A stretch of DNA of 22,508 bases from Lachnospiraceae bacterium (GTDB lineage Bacteria > Bacillota > Clostridia > Lachnospirales > Lachnospiraceae), in assembly GCA_900772845.1 (NCBI GenBank), contig CAAGSD010000058.1:1-22508 (forward strand). Direction: 5' to 3'. The notes beneath the pieces are model-generated. The model saw only the letters and a list, made by a program, of their open reading frames with translations. It was not told the origin of the DNA and ran no database searches. A program made the translations under genes and the position numbers. Positions 1 through 7,680 of the stretch are shown here, piece by piece (position 1 is the first letter of the stretch; each line of letters starts with the position of its first letter).

Positions 1-127
1 TAAGTGGGTGAAAGACCTTAGGACCCGCCCCGATATGAGCATAAAAGTGGGATGATAATCCCACGATATGCGAATATTGGGTAGGATTGTGGGAGTGCAT
101 AGCACGGAGCAATCCGTAGGCATCAAA
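1..127 (+). other. hairpin-rich segment of unknown identity at the left edge
   Basis: No complete gene is visible. Several inverted repeats are packed together: GTGGGA/TCCCAC around TGATAA (about 47-64), and GGATTG/CAATCC (about 93-116) enclosing GTGC/GCAC. The segment runs into the GTCGGGG/CCCCGAC stem at 128-149. A short open frame entering from the left edge (2-55) ends in TGA. It could be the tail of a truncated protein gene, but 17 residues are too few to assign. The packing of stems before a terminator-like stem suggests the 3' part of a structured RNA, or the right end of an IS200/IS605-like element, on the plus strand. This is inference only; the segment is cut by the window edge. Confidence 0.3.
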
Positions 128-149
128 GTCGGGGGCTTTTGACCCCGAC
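128..149. terminator. terminator-like stem-loop between the left-edge segment and tyrS
   Basis: A 7-bp GC-rich stem, GTCGGGG (128-134) with CCCCGAC (143-149), encloses an 8-nt loop. On the plus strand it is followed by ATCCTTTTATT; on the minus strand only by TTTGATG. It fits a terminator for whatever enters from the left better than a strong one for tyrS, though it is the only candidate at the tyrS 3' end and may serve both converging units. Confidence 0.5.
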
Positions 150-158
150 ATCCTTTTA

Positions 159-1382
159 TTACTTCATAACGACTCTCTTGAAGTTCTTCTTACCTCTGCG
201 GACTACCAGACCCTCTCCGTCAAACTGCTCGGGATCGTAAGCGGTCTTCACATCTGTAACCTTTTCATCCGCTACGACAACACCGCCCTGTTCTACGGCA
301 CGTCTTGCTTCGCTGCGGGATGCGGACAGTCCGGATTTCACCAGGACACCGAGAATATCAATCTTACCATCGGTAAAGTCTGCCTCAGTCAGCTCACTGG
401 TGGGCATCTCTGCGGCATTGCCGCCGGTAAACAGTGCTCTTGCGCTTTCCTGTGCCTTTTTAGCCTCATCCTCGCCGTGTACCAGATTGGTCAGCTCGTA
501 TGCCAATATCTCCTTCGCCTGATTTAACTGGCTGCCTTCCCATTTGTCCATCTCGTCGATCTGCTCCAACGGCAGGAAGGTCAACATACGCAGGCACTTC
601 AGGACATCTGCGTCTGATACATTTCTCCAGTACTGGTAGAACTCGAAAGGAGTGGTCTTGTTGGGATCCAGCCACACGGCACCCTTCTGGGTCTTACCCA
701 TCTTCTTGCCTTCGGAATTTAACAGTAGTGTGATGGTCATGGCATAAGCATCCTTGCCCAGCTTTCTGCGGATCAGTTCGGTACCACCCAGCATATTGCT
801 CCACTGATCGTCACCACCGAACTGCATGTTACAGCCGTATTTCTGGTATAAGGTCAGGAAGTCAAAGCTCTGCATGATCATGTAGTTGAACTCTAAGAAG
901 CTTAAGCCCTTCTCCATTCTCTGCTTGTAGCACTCTGCGGTCAGCATACGGTTAACACTGAAGTGTGCTCCCACATCTCTTAACAGTTCCACATAGTTCA
1001 GGTCCAGCAGCCAGTCTGCATTATTGACCATCAGTGCCTTACCATCGCCAAAATCAATAAAACGGCTCATCTGCTTCTTGAAGCAGTCTACATTATGCTG
1101 AATGGTCTCCTTGGTCATCATAGTACGCATATCACTTCTACCGGAGGGATCACCGATCATTGCAGTACCGCCGCCGATCAGAGCAATGGGCTTGTTACCT
1201 GCCATCTGCATTCTTTTCATCAGGCACAGTGCCATGAAATGGCCTACATGAAGGCTGTCTGCGGTGGGATCAAAACCGATGTAGAAGGTAGCCTTTCCGT
1301 TATTGATCAGTTCCTTGATCTCCTCTTCATCTGTCAGCTGTGCCAGCAATCCTCTTGCTTTTAATTCGTCAAATACTGTCAT
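159..1382 (-). CDS. tyrS: tyrosyl-tRNA synthetase
   Basis: Cytoplasmic class I aminoacyl-tRNA synthetase that charges tRNA-Tyr using ATP. The 407-residue length is normal for bacterial TyrRS. Visible marks are the HIGH-like HVGH at residues 45-48, GGDDQW at 189-194 in the tyrosine/tRNA-binding region, and a KMSKS-type loop KMGKT at 227-231. A C-terminal S4-like RNA-binding domain occupies roughly residues 340-400 (GLSASRSEARRAVEQGGVVV). The ATG at 1382-1380 is preceded by AAAGGAG (1393-1399) at good spacing. The gene stands alone behind a T-box leader and its own strong promoter, so it should be induced when uncharged tRNA-Tyr accumulates. The KMSKS variant is within the range seen in TyrRS. 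Confidence 0.98.
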   Translation of the reverse strand: MTVFDELKARGLLAQLTDEEEIKELINNGKATFYIGFDPTADSLHVGHFMALCLMKRMQMAGNKPIALIGGGTAMIGDPSGRSDMRTMMTKETIQHNVDCFKKQMSRFIDFGDGKALMVNNADWLLDLNYVELLRDVGAHFSVNRMLTAECYKQRMEKGLSFLEFNYMIMQSFDFLTLYQKYGCNMQFGGDDQWSNMLGGTELIRRKLGKDAYAMTITLLLNSEGKKMGKTQKGAVWLDPNKTTPFEFYQYWRNVSDADVLKCLRMLTFLPLEQIDEMDKWEGSQLNQAKEILAYELTNLVHGEDEAKKAQESARALFTGGNAAEMPTSELTEADFTDGKIDILGVLVKSGLSASRSEARRAVEQGGVVVADEKVTDVKTAYDPEQFDGEGLVVRRGKKNFKRVVMK

Positions 1383-1457
1383 TTTTCTTTTTCTCCTTTA
1401 CTGATTCCTTTTCCTCTGTATGCCTTTTACTTTTTAGGAACCGGCTCCAAAGACACT

Positions 1458-1777
1458 AAAAAAGCCCGCCCCTTTGTTCAAAAGGACGAGCTTGATCACT
1501 CGTGTTACCACCTAATGTTCCCGCCAGACTCACATCTGACAGCTCAGTAAGTATCTATCAATACTTCGGCCGATATCGGTGCCTGCCGTCCTGATCTACT
1601 CGTTCGGGATCCTCTGATAAAATCTACTGATCCTTCTCTTTCCACCGGCTGCTCCGGGATGTATTCCTGCTCTGCTTCTGTGCGCCTCTCACCTGCCGGC
1701 TGCTCTCTGTCAGAAGTGGAGGAACAGTACTTCTTCCCTTCATTGCATTCTTCTTATCCTATGTTTGCGCTAAACAT
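1458..1777 (-). promoter_or_regulatory. T-box riboswitch leader (tyrosine) of tyrS
   Basis: The 5' leader of tyrS has the T-box layout on the minus strand: a long Stem I region, a T-box sequence AGGTGGTAACACGAG (1513-1499), then a terminator. The terminator stem pairs AGCTCGTCC with GGGCGGGCT and runs into TTTTTT (about 1494-1458). The ACGAG of the T-box can instead pair with CTCGT of the terminator's 5' arm, giving the competing antiterminator. A TAC triplet inside GGAATACATCC (TAC at 1663-1661) is a plausible tyrosine specifier codon, but its placement in the specifier loop was not confirmed by folding. Uncharged tRNA-Tyr should stabilise the antiterminator and allow tyrS transcription. The 14-nt T-box motif departs at a few positions from AGGGTGGNACCGCG. 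Confidence 0.92.
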
Positions 1778-1783
1778 GACCTT

Positions 1784-1812
1784 ATTATAGCCAGTCTGCG
1801 TTTTTCTGTCAA
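1784..1812 (-). promoter_or_regulatory. sigma-A-type promoter of tyrS
   Basis: Minus strand reads TTGACA (1812-1807), a 17-bp spacer, then TATAAT (1789-1784), a perfect consensus match. Transcription should begin near 1777, just before the T-box Stem I. No clear terminator separates this promoter from the end of gpsA at 1828, so upstream read-through into the T-box is possible. Confidence 0.9.
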
Positions 1813-1827
1813 CACCAAAAATACGAT

Positions 1828-2841
1828 TTATTCTTCCGGCCAGGGCAGGTGGGATACTTCCAGCTTCTTGTCACGAAGCATCAGCTCTTTCACTGCCTGA
1901 TCCGCAGGTTTGCCGTCAAACAGCACTTCGTTCACCTGCTCAATGATGGGCAGCTGCACATCATATTTTTTCGACAGTTCCATGGCAGCCTTGGCAGAAT
2001 ACACGCCCTCTACCACCATCTGTACTTCTTTCATTGCTTCCTCATAAGTCTTGCCCTGTCCAATGAGAATACCGGCACGGCGGTTACGGGAATGCATGCT
2101 GGCACAAGTCACGATCAGATCTCCAATACCGGTCAGTCCGCAGAAGGTCTCAAAATTACCACCCATGGCAGTACCCAGTCTGGCGATCTCGGTAATACCT
2201 CTGGTGATCAGAGCTGCCTTCGTATTGTCTCCGTAGCCCAGACCGTCGGCAATACCGGCAGCCAGCGCTACTACGTTTTTCAAGGCACCACCCAGTTCAA
2301 TGCCCAGTACATCCGGGCTGGTATAGACACGGAACACCTCGTTCATAAACAGATTCTGTACATATTCTGCACAGCTTTTACTCTTAGAACCTGCCACGAT
2401 GGTCGTGGGGATACCTCGGCTGACTTCCTCCGCATGGGTAGGTCCTGACAATACCGCCACCTGTGCCTGGGGGATCTCATCTTCGATGATCTGCGCCTGG
2501 GTCATCAGGGTATGTTCCTCGATTCCCTTGGAAACACTGACGATCCTCTGTCCTTTCGCCACCAGTGGGCTGATGCGGTGTGCTGTGCCTCTGGTATAGG
2601 AGCTTGCCACTGCCATAACTAACAGATCCTTGCCCTCAATAGCCGATTTATCATCTATAGTAAAGATCATATCATCCGGAAGCTTTACGCCCGGCAGCAT
2701 CTTATGTTCGTGATTCTCCCGAAGCATCTGTATTTCCGCAGGAACCGCAGACCATACCGTCACCTCGTGTCCGTTTTTATGTAATACCACTGACAGGCCG
2801 ATACCCCAGCTTCCGCCCCCCAAGATACATACTTTTGCCAT
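1828..2841 (-). CDS. gpsA: glycerol-3-phosphate dehydrogenase [NAD(P)+]
   Basis: Reduces dihydroxyacetone phosphate to sn-glycerol 3-phosphate, the backbone for phospholipid synthesis, in the cytoplasm. The 337 residues match the family length. The N-terminal Rossmann fold shows the dinucleotide loop GGGSWG at residues 8-13. The SGPTHAEEV stretch at 132-140 and the catalytic-lysine region LGGALKNVVALAAG (K188) are clear GpsA signatures. The ATG at 2841 has GGGGAGGA upstream; this site lies in the last codons of plsY, whose stop is only 2 bp away, so translation is probably coupled. Its product is the acyl acceptor for the neighbouring PlsY, which explains the pairing. Last gene of the operon that starts at 6266. 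Confidence 0.97.
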   Translation of the reverse strand: MAKVCILGGGSWGIGLSVVLHKNGHEVTVWSAVPAEIQMLRENHEHKMLPGVKLPDDMIFTIDDKSAIEGKDLLVMAVASSYTRGTAHRISPLVAKGQRIVSVSKGIEEHTLMTQAQIIEDEIPQAQVAVLSGPTHAEEVSRGIPTTIVAGSKSKSCAEYVQNLFMNEVFRVYTSPDVLGIELGGALKNVVALAAGIADGLGYGDNTKAALITRGITEIARLGTAMGGNFETFCGLTGIGDLIVTCASMHSRNRRAGILIGQGKTYEEAMKEVQMVVEGVYSAKAAMELSKKYDVQLPIIEQVNEVLFDGKPADQAVKELMLRDKKLEVSHLPWPEE

Positions 2842-2843
2842 AA

Positions 2844-3530
2844 TTATTTGTCCTCCCCTGAGATTTCTGCCTGCGCTTCGGCTGATTTCTTATTCTTGAA
2901 CAGATAAGTCTTTCTCTCGTTACCGTGGATCAGACGCACAATGTTCTGTCTGTGCTTCCAGTAAGCCATGATCGTTAAAAATGCAGTGATGGCATACATT
3001 TCATACAGCTGTGACTGTGGCATGGCACCGAACAGTCCCATCTGTCCGCAGACTACCATCTGGATCATAAATCCGGCATATACCAACAAGGATCCCAGAG
3101 ACACGTAATGAGTGGTCAGGAACGTACCGAAGAACAGTACCACACCCATCACGATAAAATACGGATGGAATGACAGGATCAGTCCTGCAGTGGCAGCGAT
3201 TCCTTTTCCGCCCTTAAATCCCATATAAAAGGGGAAGTTGTGTCCGATGACAGCTCCTGCGCCGGTGTACAGGCACAGCAGATAAATATTCTCCGGATGT
3301 CCGGTGCTGAACAGGGCTCTGGTGATGCACACGGCAATGATACACTTTAAGCAGTCTCCCGCCAGTACGATCAGTCCTGCCTTGGTTCCCAGCACTCTCA
3401 GGGCATTGGTGGTACCGGCATTGCCGCTTCCGTACTTACGGATATCAATTCCTTTTGCCTTCCCGTAAAAGTATGCGGTCTGAAACAGTCCAAACACATA
3501 ACCGATGAGTAAACAGATAACACGTTCCAT
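2844..3530 (-). CDS. plsY: glycerol-3-phosphate acyltransferase PlsY
   Basis: Membrane acyltransferase that moves an acyl group from acyl phosphate to glycerol 3-phosphate, making lysophosphatidic acid. Three family motifs are visible: GSGNAGTTNALR near residues 34-45, the GHNFPFYMGFKGGKGIAAT loop in the middle, and a C-terminal HRQNIVRLIHGNERK motif. Several hydrophobic segments fit a five-helix membrane protein. At 228 residues it is slightly longer than usual because of a charged C-terminal tail. Its ATG overlaps the der stop codon by one base (TAATG), and AAAGGA lies upstream, so it is probably translationally coupled to der. GpsA, encoded next, supplies its substrate. Confidence 0.96.
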   Translation of the reverse strand: MERVICLLIGYVFGLFQTAYFYGKAKGIDIRKYGSGNAGTTNALRVLGTKAGLIVLAGDCLKCIIAVCITRALFSTGHPENIYLLCLYTGAGAVIGHNFPFYMGFKGGKGIAATAGLILSFHPYFIVMGVVLFFGTFLTTHYVSLGSLLVYAGFMIQMVVCGQMGLFGAMPQSQLYEMYAITAFLTIMAYWKHRQNIVRLIHGNERKTYLFKNKKSAEAQAEISGEDK

Positions 3531-4870
3531 TATTGATCTTTTTCCTTTCGTTCTCTGATAATAAACCGGAGAGGGGTTCCCTTGAAGCCAAAGGTCTCCC
3601 GGATCTGATTCTCAATATATCTGGTATAGGAGAAATGCATCAGCTCCTTATCATTTACAAAGATCACAAAGGTAGGCGGCTTTACCGCTACCTGGGTAAT
3701 ATAGTACAGTCTGAGTCTCTTACCCTTATCGGAAGGGGGCTGCTGCATTGCCACAGCCTCAGCCATGATCTCGTTCAGCACACCGGTAGCCACACGCATA
3801 GCGTGATTCTCACTGACGATATCGATGGTCTCAAACAGCTTGGGCAGTCTCTGTCCCGTCTTCGCAGAGACGAACAGAAGCTCTGCATAAGGCATGAAGG
3901 ATAAAGTATTACGCACCTTTTCGGTAAATTTATAAATGGTCTTGTCGTCCTTCTCGATGGCATCCCATTTATTTACCACGATGATCGTTGCCTTGCCTCT
4001 CTCATGAGCAATTCCGGCGATCTTCGCATCCTGCTCTGTAACACCTTCCTCCGCATCGATCATCAGTACCACCACCTCCGCACGTTCCACGGCACTGACG
4101 GTACGGACGATCATGTAACGCTCCAGTTCTTCCTTGATCTTATTCTTACGACGGAGTCCCGCAGTATCAATAAAGACATATTCCTTACCATTATAAGTGA
4201 TCTCGGTGTCCACCGCATCTCTGGTAGTACCTGCGATATCGGATACGATCAGACGGTTCTCTCCCAGCAGCTTATTGATCAGGGAAGACTTGCCAACGTT
4301 AGGCTTGCCGACGATAGCCACACGGGTGCGGTCATCCTCCTCTTCCTCCGCCTGCTCCTTATCAAAATATTCCGTTACGGCCTCCAGCATATCACCGATT
4401 CCCAGACGGTTTACCGCAGAGATCGGATGGGGATCACCGATACCCAGATTGTAGAATTCATAGACATCTGCCATATACTTCTGGAAGCTGTCTACCTTAT
4501 TGACCACCAGTACCACCGGCTTATGGGAGCGGCGCAGCATATCTGCTACCTTAGAGTCAGCGTCCACCAGTCCCTGTTTGACATCCACCAGGAAAATGAT
4601 CACATCTGCCGTCTCCATGGCGATCTCCGCCTGTTCCCGCATCTGTGACAGGATCACATCCTTGCTGTCCGGCTCGATACCTCCGGTATCGATCAGGGTA
4701 AATGTCATATCCAACCAGTGGATATCCGCATAGATACGGTCTCTGGTAATACCAGGTGTATCTTTTACAATAGATATATTTTCGCCAGCCAGTGCATTGA
4801 ACAAGGTGGATTTTCCGACATTCGGACGCCCCACCACCGCAACGATGGGCTTGGTTTTTCTCTTTGCCAT
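3530..4870 (-). CDS. der: ribosome biogenesis GTPase Der (EngA)
   Basis: Tandem-domain GTPase needed for 50S subunit assembly. First G domain: GRPNVGKS at residues 14-21, DTGG at 61-64, NKVD at 124-127. A short acidic linker (about 174-180) follows. Second G domain: GKPNVGKS at 188-195, DTAG at 235-238, NKWD at 300-303. The C-terminal third fits the KH-like domain of the family. The 446-residue length is typical. ATG at 4870 has GGAGG upstream. It is 43 bp after the DUF512 radical SAM gene and shares one base with plsY. The order der-plsY-gpsA recurs in Firmicutes as far as I recall. Confidence 0.98.
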   Translation of the reverse strand: MAKRKTKPIVAVVGRPNVGKSTLFNALAGENISIVKDTPGITRDRIYADIHWLDMTFTLIDTGGIEPDSKDVILSQMREQAEIAMETADVIIFLVDVKQGLVDADSKVADMLRRSHKPVVLVVNKVDSFQKYMADVYEFYNLGIGDPHPISAVNRLGIGDMLEAVTEYFDKEQAEEEEDDRTRVAIVGKPNVGKSSLINKLLGENRLIVSDIAGTTRDAVDTEITYNGKEYVFIDTAGLRRKNKIKEELERYMIVRTVSAVERAEVVVLMIDAEEGVTEQDAKIAGIAHERGKATIIVVNKWDAIEKDDKTIYKFTEKVRNTLSFMPYAELLFVSAKTGQRLPKLFETIDIVSENHAMRVATGVLNEIMAEAVAMQQPPSDKGKRLRLYYITQVAVKPPTFVIFVNDKELMHFSYTRYIENQIRETFGFKGTPLRFIIRERKEKDQ

Positions 4871-4913
4871 AATTTCCTCCGCTTCCTAATTTACCTTTTT
4901 TATCATAATACAA

Positions 4914-6266
4914 CTATTCTGCTGCCTCTTCTCCAAGCAAGGCATCCACAAGATCATATCCGCTTGATTTTACAATATTCACGGGCACTTGTAAAGCCCC
5001 CTCCACGTCTGCCAGCGTATAATCATCCAGGAACAGATCCGCTCCGCTTCTGAGCACATTCCGGGGAAGATACAACGCTTCTCCCAAGTTCTTATCCTCC
5101 AACTGCTTTACGATATCCTGTCCCGTCAGCAGTCCGGATACCGTGATCAGTTCTCCGAAAAATTCATTGATGATCTCATAGACATGGATCTGCAGACCGG
5201 GATATTCCTCCATCAGTTCTTCCGACATCTTCTTTAAATAAGGAAACGCCAGTCTTCCCGTAGCCAGAGAAATCTCCCTTTTGCCTTCCCAGGATGGCTT
5301 TTTCCCCGCTGCCTTTTCTGCGGTACGTCTCTTCAGTCCGTCGTGGAATTCATCCAATAACAGGCGGATCATTCCGACACCATTCTCCAGCTGCAGATAT
5401 CCATCGTAGCGTTCCTCTTCCGGCACCTCTCTGCCCGCCAGAATATACCATTCATCGCTGGCCTGAATGAAATGTGTTCCGTATTTTTCCATGCAGATCT
5501 TCTGGTATTTTTCGATCAGGTCAATGACCTCGCCGGCATCCTGTGCGTTAAACGGTTCTAATGGATACAGCCCCTCACGGTATCTGGACAGGCCCACCGG
5601 CACCACGGAGACGCTTTCCACATTTGGCAGATACTCCATCAGCTTCCGGATGCTGTATTCCAGTTCTTTGCCGTCATTGACTCCCTTACAGAGCACGATC
5701 TGTCCGTTCATCCGGATTCCCGCCGCATTCAGCGTATCCACCTTTTTCAAGGCATCCCCCGCAAAACGGTTGTTCAGCATTTTGCAGCGCAGTTCCGGGT
5801 TCATAGTCTGGAACGAAATATTGATCGGAGATAAATGATATCTGCAGATTCTGTCAATATCATGATCCGACATATTAGTCAGTGTTACATAATTTCCCTG
5901 CAAAAAGGATAATCTGGAATCATCATCTTTAAAATAAAGAGTGTCACGCATGCCCTTCGGCATCTGATCGATAAAGCAGAAAATGCATTTGTTATGGCAA
6001 TGACGGTATTCATCCATCAGGCCGTTCTCAAATTCAATGCCCGGATCCTCGTCAAATTCTTTGTCGATCTCTAAGAGCCACTGCTCTCCGTCAGGCTTCT
6101 CTACCAGCATCTCAATATAGGTATCCTGAGTCAGAAACTGATAATCAAAAATGTCTTCGATCTCTGTATTATCTATGGCCAGTACTTTATCTCCGGGAGT
6201 GATCTCCAGTTCTTCAGCAATACTGCCCGGTTTTACTGTTTTTACAACATGATCTTTTTTCTTCAT
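4914..6266 (-). CDS. PDZ/radical SAM/DUF512 domain protein of unknown function
   Basis: A 450-residue protein of a family annotated as DUF512 or putative radical SAM enzyme; no biochemical role is known to me. Residues about 5-65 look like a PDZ domain (VKPGSIAEELEITPGDKVLA). A CX3CX2C cluster follows (C90, C94, C97 in RHCHNKCIFCFIDQMPKG), the usual ligand set for a radical SAM [4Fe-4S] centre, with a TIM-barrel-like region to about residue 300. The remainder matches the DUF512 region. No signal peptide or membrane segment is seen, so it should be cytoplasmic. ATG at 6266 has AGGTGA upstream. First gene of the der-plsY-gpsA operon with its own promoter at 6298-6326, so a link to ribosome assembly or membrane synthesis is a guess from context. 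Confidence 0.88.
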   Translation of the reverse strand: MKKKDHVVKTVKPGSIAEELEITPGDKVLAIDNTEIEDIFDYQFLTQDTYIEMLVEKPDGEQWLLEIDKEFDEDPGIEFENGLMDEYRHCHNKCIFCFIDQMPKGMRDTLYFKDDDSRLSFLQGNYVTLTNMSDHDIDRICRYHLSPINISFQTMNPELRCKMLNNRFAGDALKKVDTLNAAGIRMNGQIVLCKGVNDGKELEYSIRKLMEYLPNVESVSVVPVGLSRYREGLYPLEPFNAQDAGEVIDLIEKYQKICMEKYGTHFIQASDEWYILAGREVPEEERYDGYLQLENGVGMIRLLLDEFHDGLKRRTAEKAAGKKPSWEGKREISLATGRLAFPYLKKMSEELMEEYPGLQIHVYEIINEFFGELITVSGLLTGQDIVKQLEDKNLGEALYLPRNVLRSGADLFLDDYTLADVEGALQVPVNIVKSSGYDLVDALLGEEAAE

Positions 6267-6297
6267 TCTAATTCACCTAACCAGTTTTCTCCTATCC

Positions 6298-6326
6298 ATT
6301 GTACAAGAAATTCCTTGACGTGTCAC
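6298..6326 (-). promoter_or_regulatory. promoter of the DUF512-der-plsY-gpsA operon
   Basis: Minus strand reads GTGACA (6326-6321), a 17-bp spacer, then TACAAT (6303-6298); one mismatch to consensus in each box. Transcription should start near 6291, about 25 nt before the ATG. Its -35 box directly abuts the -35 box of the divergent prs promoter. Confidence 0.8.
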
Positions 6327-6343
6327 TAGCATAATGTTATAAA
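6315..6343 (+). promoter_or_regulatory. promoter of prs
   Basis: Plus strand reads TTGACG (6315-6320), a 17-bp spacer, then TATAAA (6338-6343); one mismatch in each box. Transcription should start near 6350, leaving a leader of about 105 nt before the prs ATG. Confidence 0.8.
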
Positions 6344-6365
6344 TTAATTGTCATATTCAGATAAC

Positions 6366-6403
6366 TTTGCAAAAATCAGGCATCGAAGATGCGCTTTTGC
6401 GAA
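6366..6403 (+). promoter_or_regulatory. stem-loop in the prs 5' leader
   Basis: An outer stem pairs TTTGCAAAA (6366-6374) with TTTTGCGAA (6395-6403): nine pairs including one T-G. An inner stem pairs GCATC (6380-6384) with GATGC (6388-6392) around a GAA loop. No T-tract follows, so it is not a plain terminator. It may be an mRNA stabiliser or a regulatory leader element. The function is unknown. Confidence 0.45.
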
Positions 6404-6454
6404 TGAAACTCTGGATATTTTACGAACAATAAAAGCTCGTCCAGGAGGGACATC

Positions 6455-7654
6455 ATGCCTAATTTACACGAACTGGAAAATGCCATGCCCGTGGCTCCTT
6501 TGAAGATCATCGCTCTGCCTTCCGCAGAAAAAATGGGACGCCGCATCAATGACTACATGGTAGAATTCCGTAAGAGTATCCATAATGACAAAGTGAAAAA
6601 CGATCCTGCCTTTCACGGCTATATCGAGAGCGACTATCTCGTAGACGTGGATGTGCCCCGTTTCGGAAGCGGTGAAGCCAAAGCACAGATCAGCGAGACC
6701 ATCCGTGGCAAAGATCTGTTTATCCTTACCGATGTATGCAATCATAGTATTACTTACAATATGAACGGCTATACCAACCATATGTCTCCCGATGACCACT
6801 ATCAGGATCTGAAACGTGTCATCGCTGCCTGCAACGGCAAGGCAAGACGTATCAATGTCATCATGCCTTTCCTTTATGAAGGCAGACAGCATCGCCGCAG
6901 CGGCAGAGAATCTCTGGACTGCGCTTATGCACTGGAAGAACTGCGGGATATGGGAATCGATAATTTCATCACCTTTGATGCCCATGATCCCAGAGTACAG
7001 AACTCCACTCCCCTGAACGGATTCGATAACTTTACCACACCTTATCAGTTCATTAAGTCCTTGTTAAATTCCGAGGACGATATGATCGTAGACAAAGATC
7101 ATCTGTTAGTCATCAGCCCTGACGAAGGTGCTCTGGATCGTGCCATTTACTTTGCCAGTGTCCTGGGTGTTGATACCGGTATGTTCTACAAGAGACGTGA
7201 CTACTCTACCATCGTCAACGGTAAGAACCCCATCGTTGCTCATGAATTCCTGGGTGACAATATTGAAGGTAAGGATATCATCATCATCGATGACATGATC
7301 TCCTCCGGTGGAAGTATGCTGGATACTGCAAAACAGTTAAAGGCCATGCATGCGAGACGCGTCTACATCTGCTGTACCTTTGGTCTGTTCACCGACGGCC
7401 TGAAGAATTTCGATGCTGCTTACGAACATGGTGATTTCGATAAGGTCATTACCACAAACCTTACCTATCTGCCTCCTGAAATTTACAACAGACCGTATTT
7501 CGTGGAAGCTGACATGAGCAAATTTATTGCTTCCCTGATCGACTTTATGAATCATGACGCTTCTCTGTCCAATGTCATGGCCACCACAGAGAAGATCCAC
7601 GGTATCGTAGAAGCTTATAATAACCGCAAGGAAATGAACGAGTTCCATTTTTAA
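6455..7654 (+). CDS. prs: ribose-phosphate pyrophosphokinase (PRPP synthetase)
   Basis: Makes 5-phosphoribosyl 1-diphosphate from ribose 5-phosphate and ATP for purine, pyrimidine, NAD, histidine and tryptophan synthesis. The PRPP/ribose-5-phosphate loop is DIIIIDDMISSGGSM at residues 274-287, and SPDEG at 221-225 and KRR at 246-248 fit family positions. At 399 residues it is about 80 longer than the classical enzyme (roughly 315), with an extended N-terminus. The ATP-binding loop reads FLYEGRQHRRSGRES (139-153), where classical Prs has YARQDRK-like sequence, so it belongs to a divergent long subgroup. ATG at 6455 follows AGGAGG (6443-6448) at 6-nt spacing. It is the only clear plus-strand gene and is monocistronic between its promoter and a strong terminator. 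Confidence 0.93.
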   Translation: MPNLHELENAMPVAPLKIIALPSAEKMGRRINDYMVEFRKSIHNDKVKNDPAFHGYIESDYLVDVDVPRFGSGEAKAQISETIRGKDLFILTDVCNHSITYNMNGYTNHMSPDDHYQDLKRVIAACNGKARRINVIMPFLYEGRQHRRSGRESLDCAYALEELRDMGIDNFITFDAHDPRVQNSTPLNGFDNFTTPYQFIKSLLNSEDDMIVDKDHLLVISPDEGALDRAIYFASVLGVDTGMFYKRRDYSTIVNGKNPIVAHEFLGDNIEGKDIIIIDDMISSGGSMLDTAKQLKAMHARRVYICCTFGLFTDGLKNFDAAYEHGDFDKVITTNLTYLPPEIYNRPYFVEADMSKFIASLIDFMNHDASLSNVMATTEKIHGIVEAYNNRKEMNEFHF

Positions 7655-7680
7655 TTTCCGACAGATTTGAAATGTGTAAG

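Noticed and set aside
1849..2448. Plus-strand open frame of 199 codons opposite gpsA
   Set aside because: Shadow of gpsA: no ribosome binding site, low-complexity Cys/His-rich product, while the minus frame has all GpsA motifs.
4004..4648. Plus-strand open frame of 214 codons opposite der
   Set aside because: It lies wholly over the Der G domains, resembles no family, and has no start signals.
6464..6985. Minus-strand open frame of 173 codons opposite prs
   Set aside because: Antisense shadow of the conserved Prs N-terminal half.
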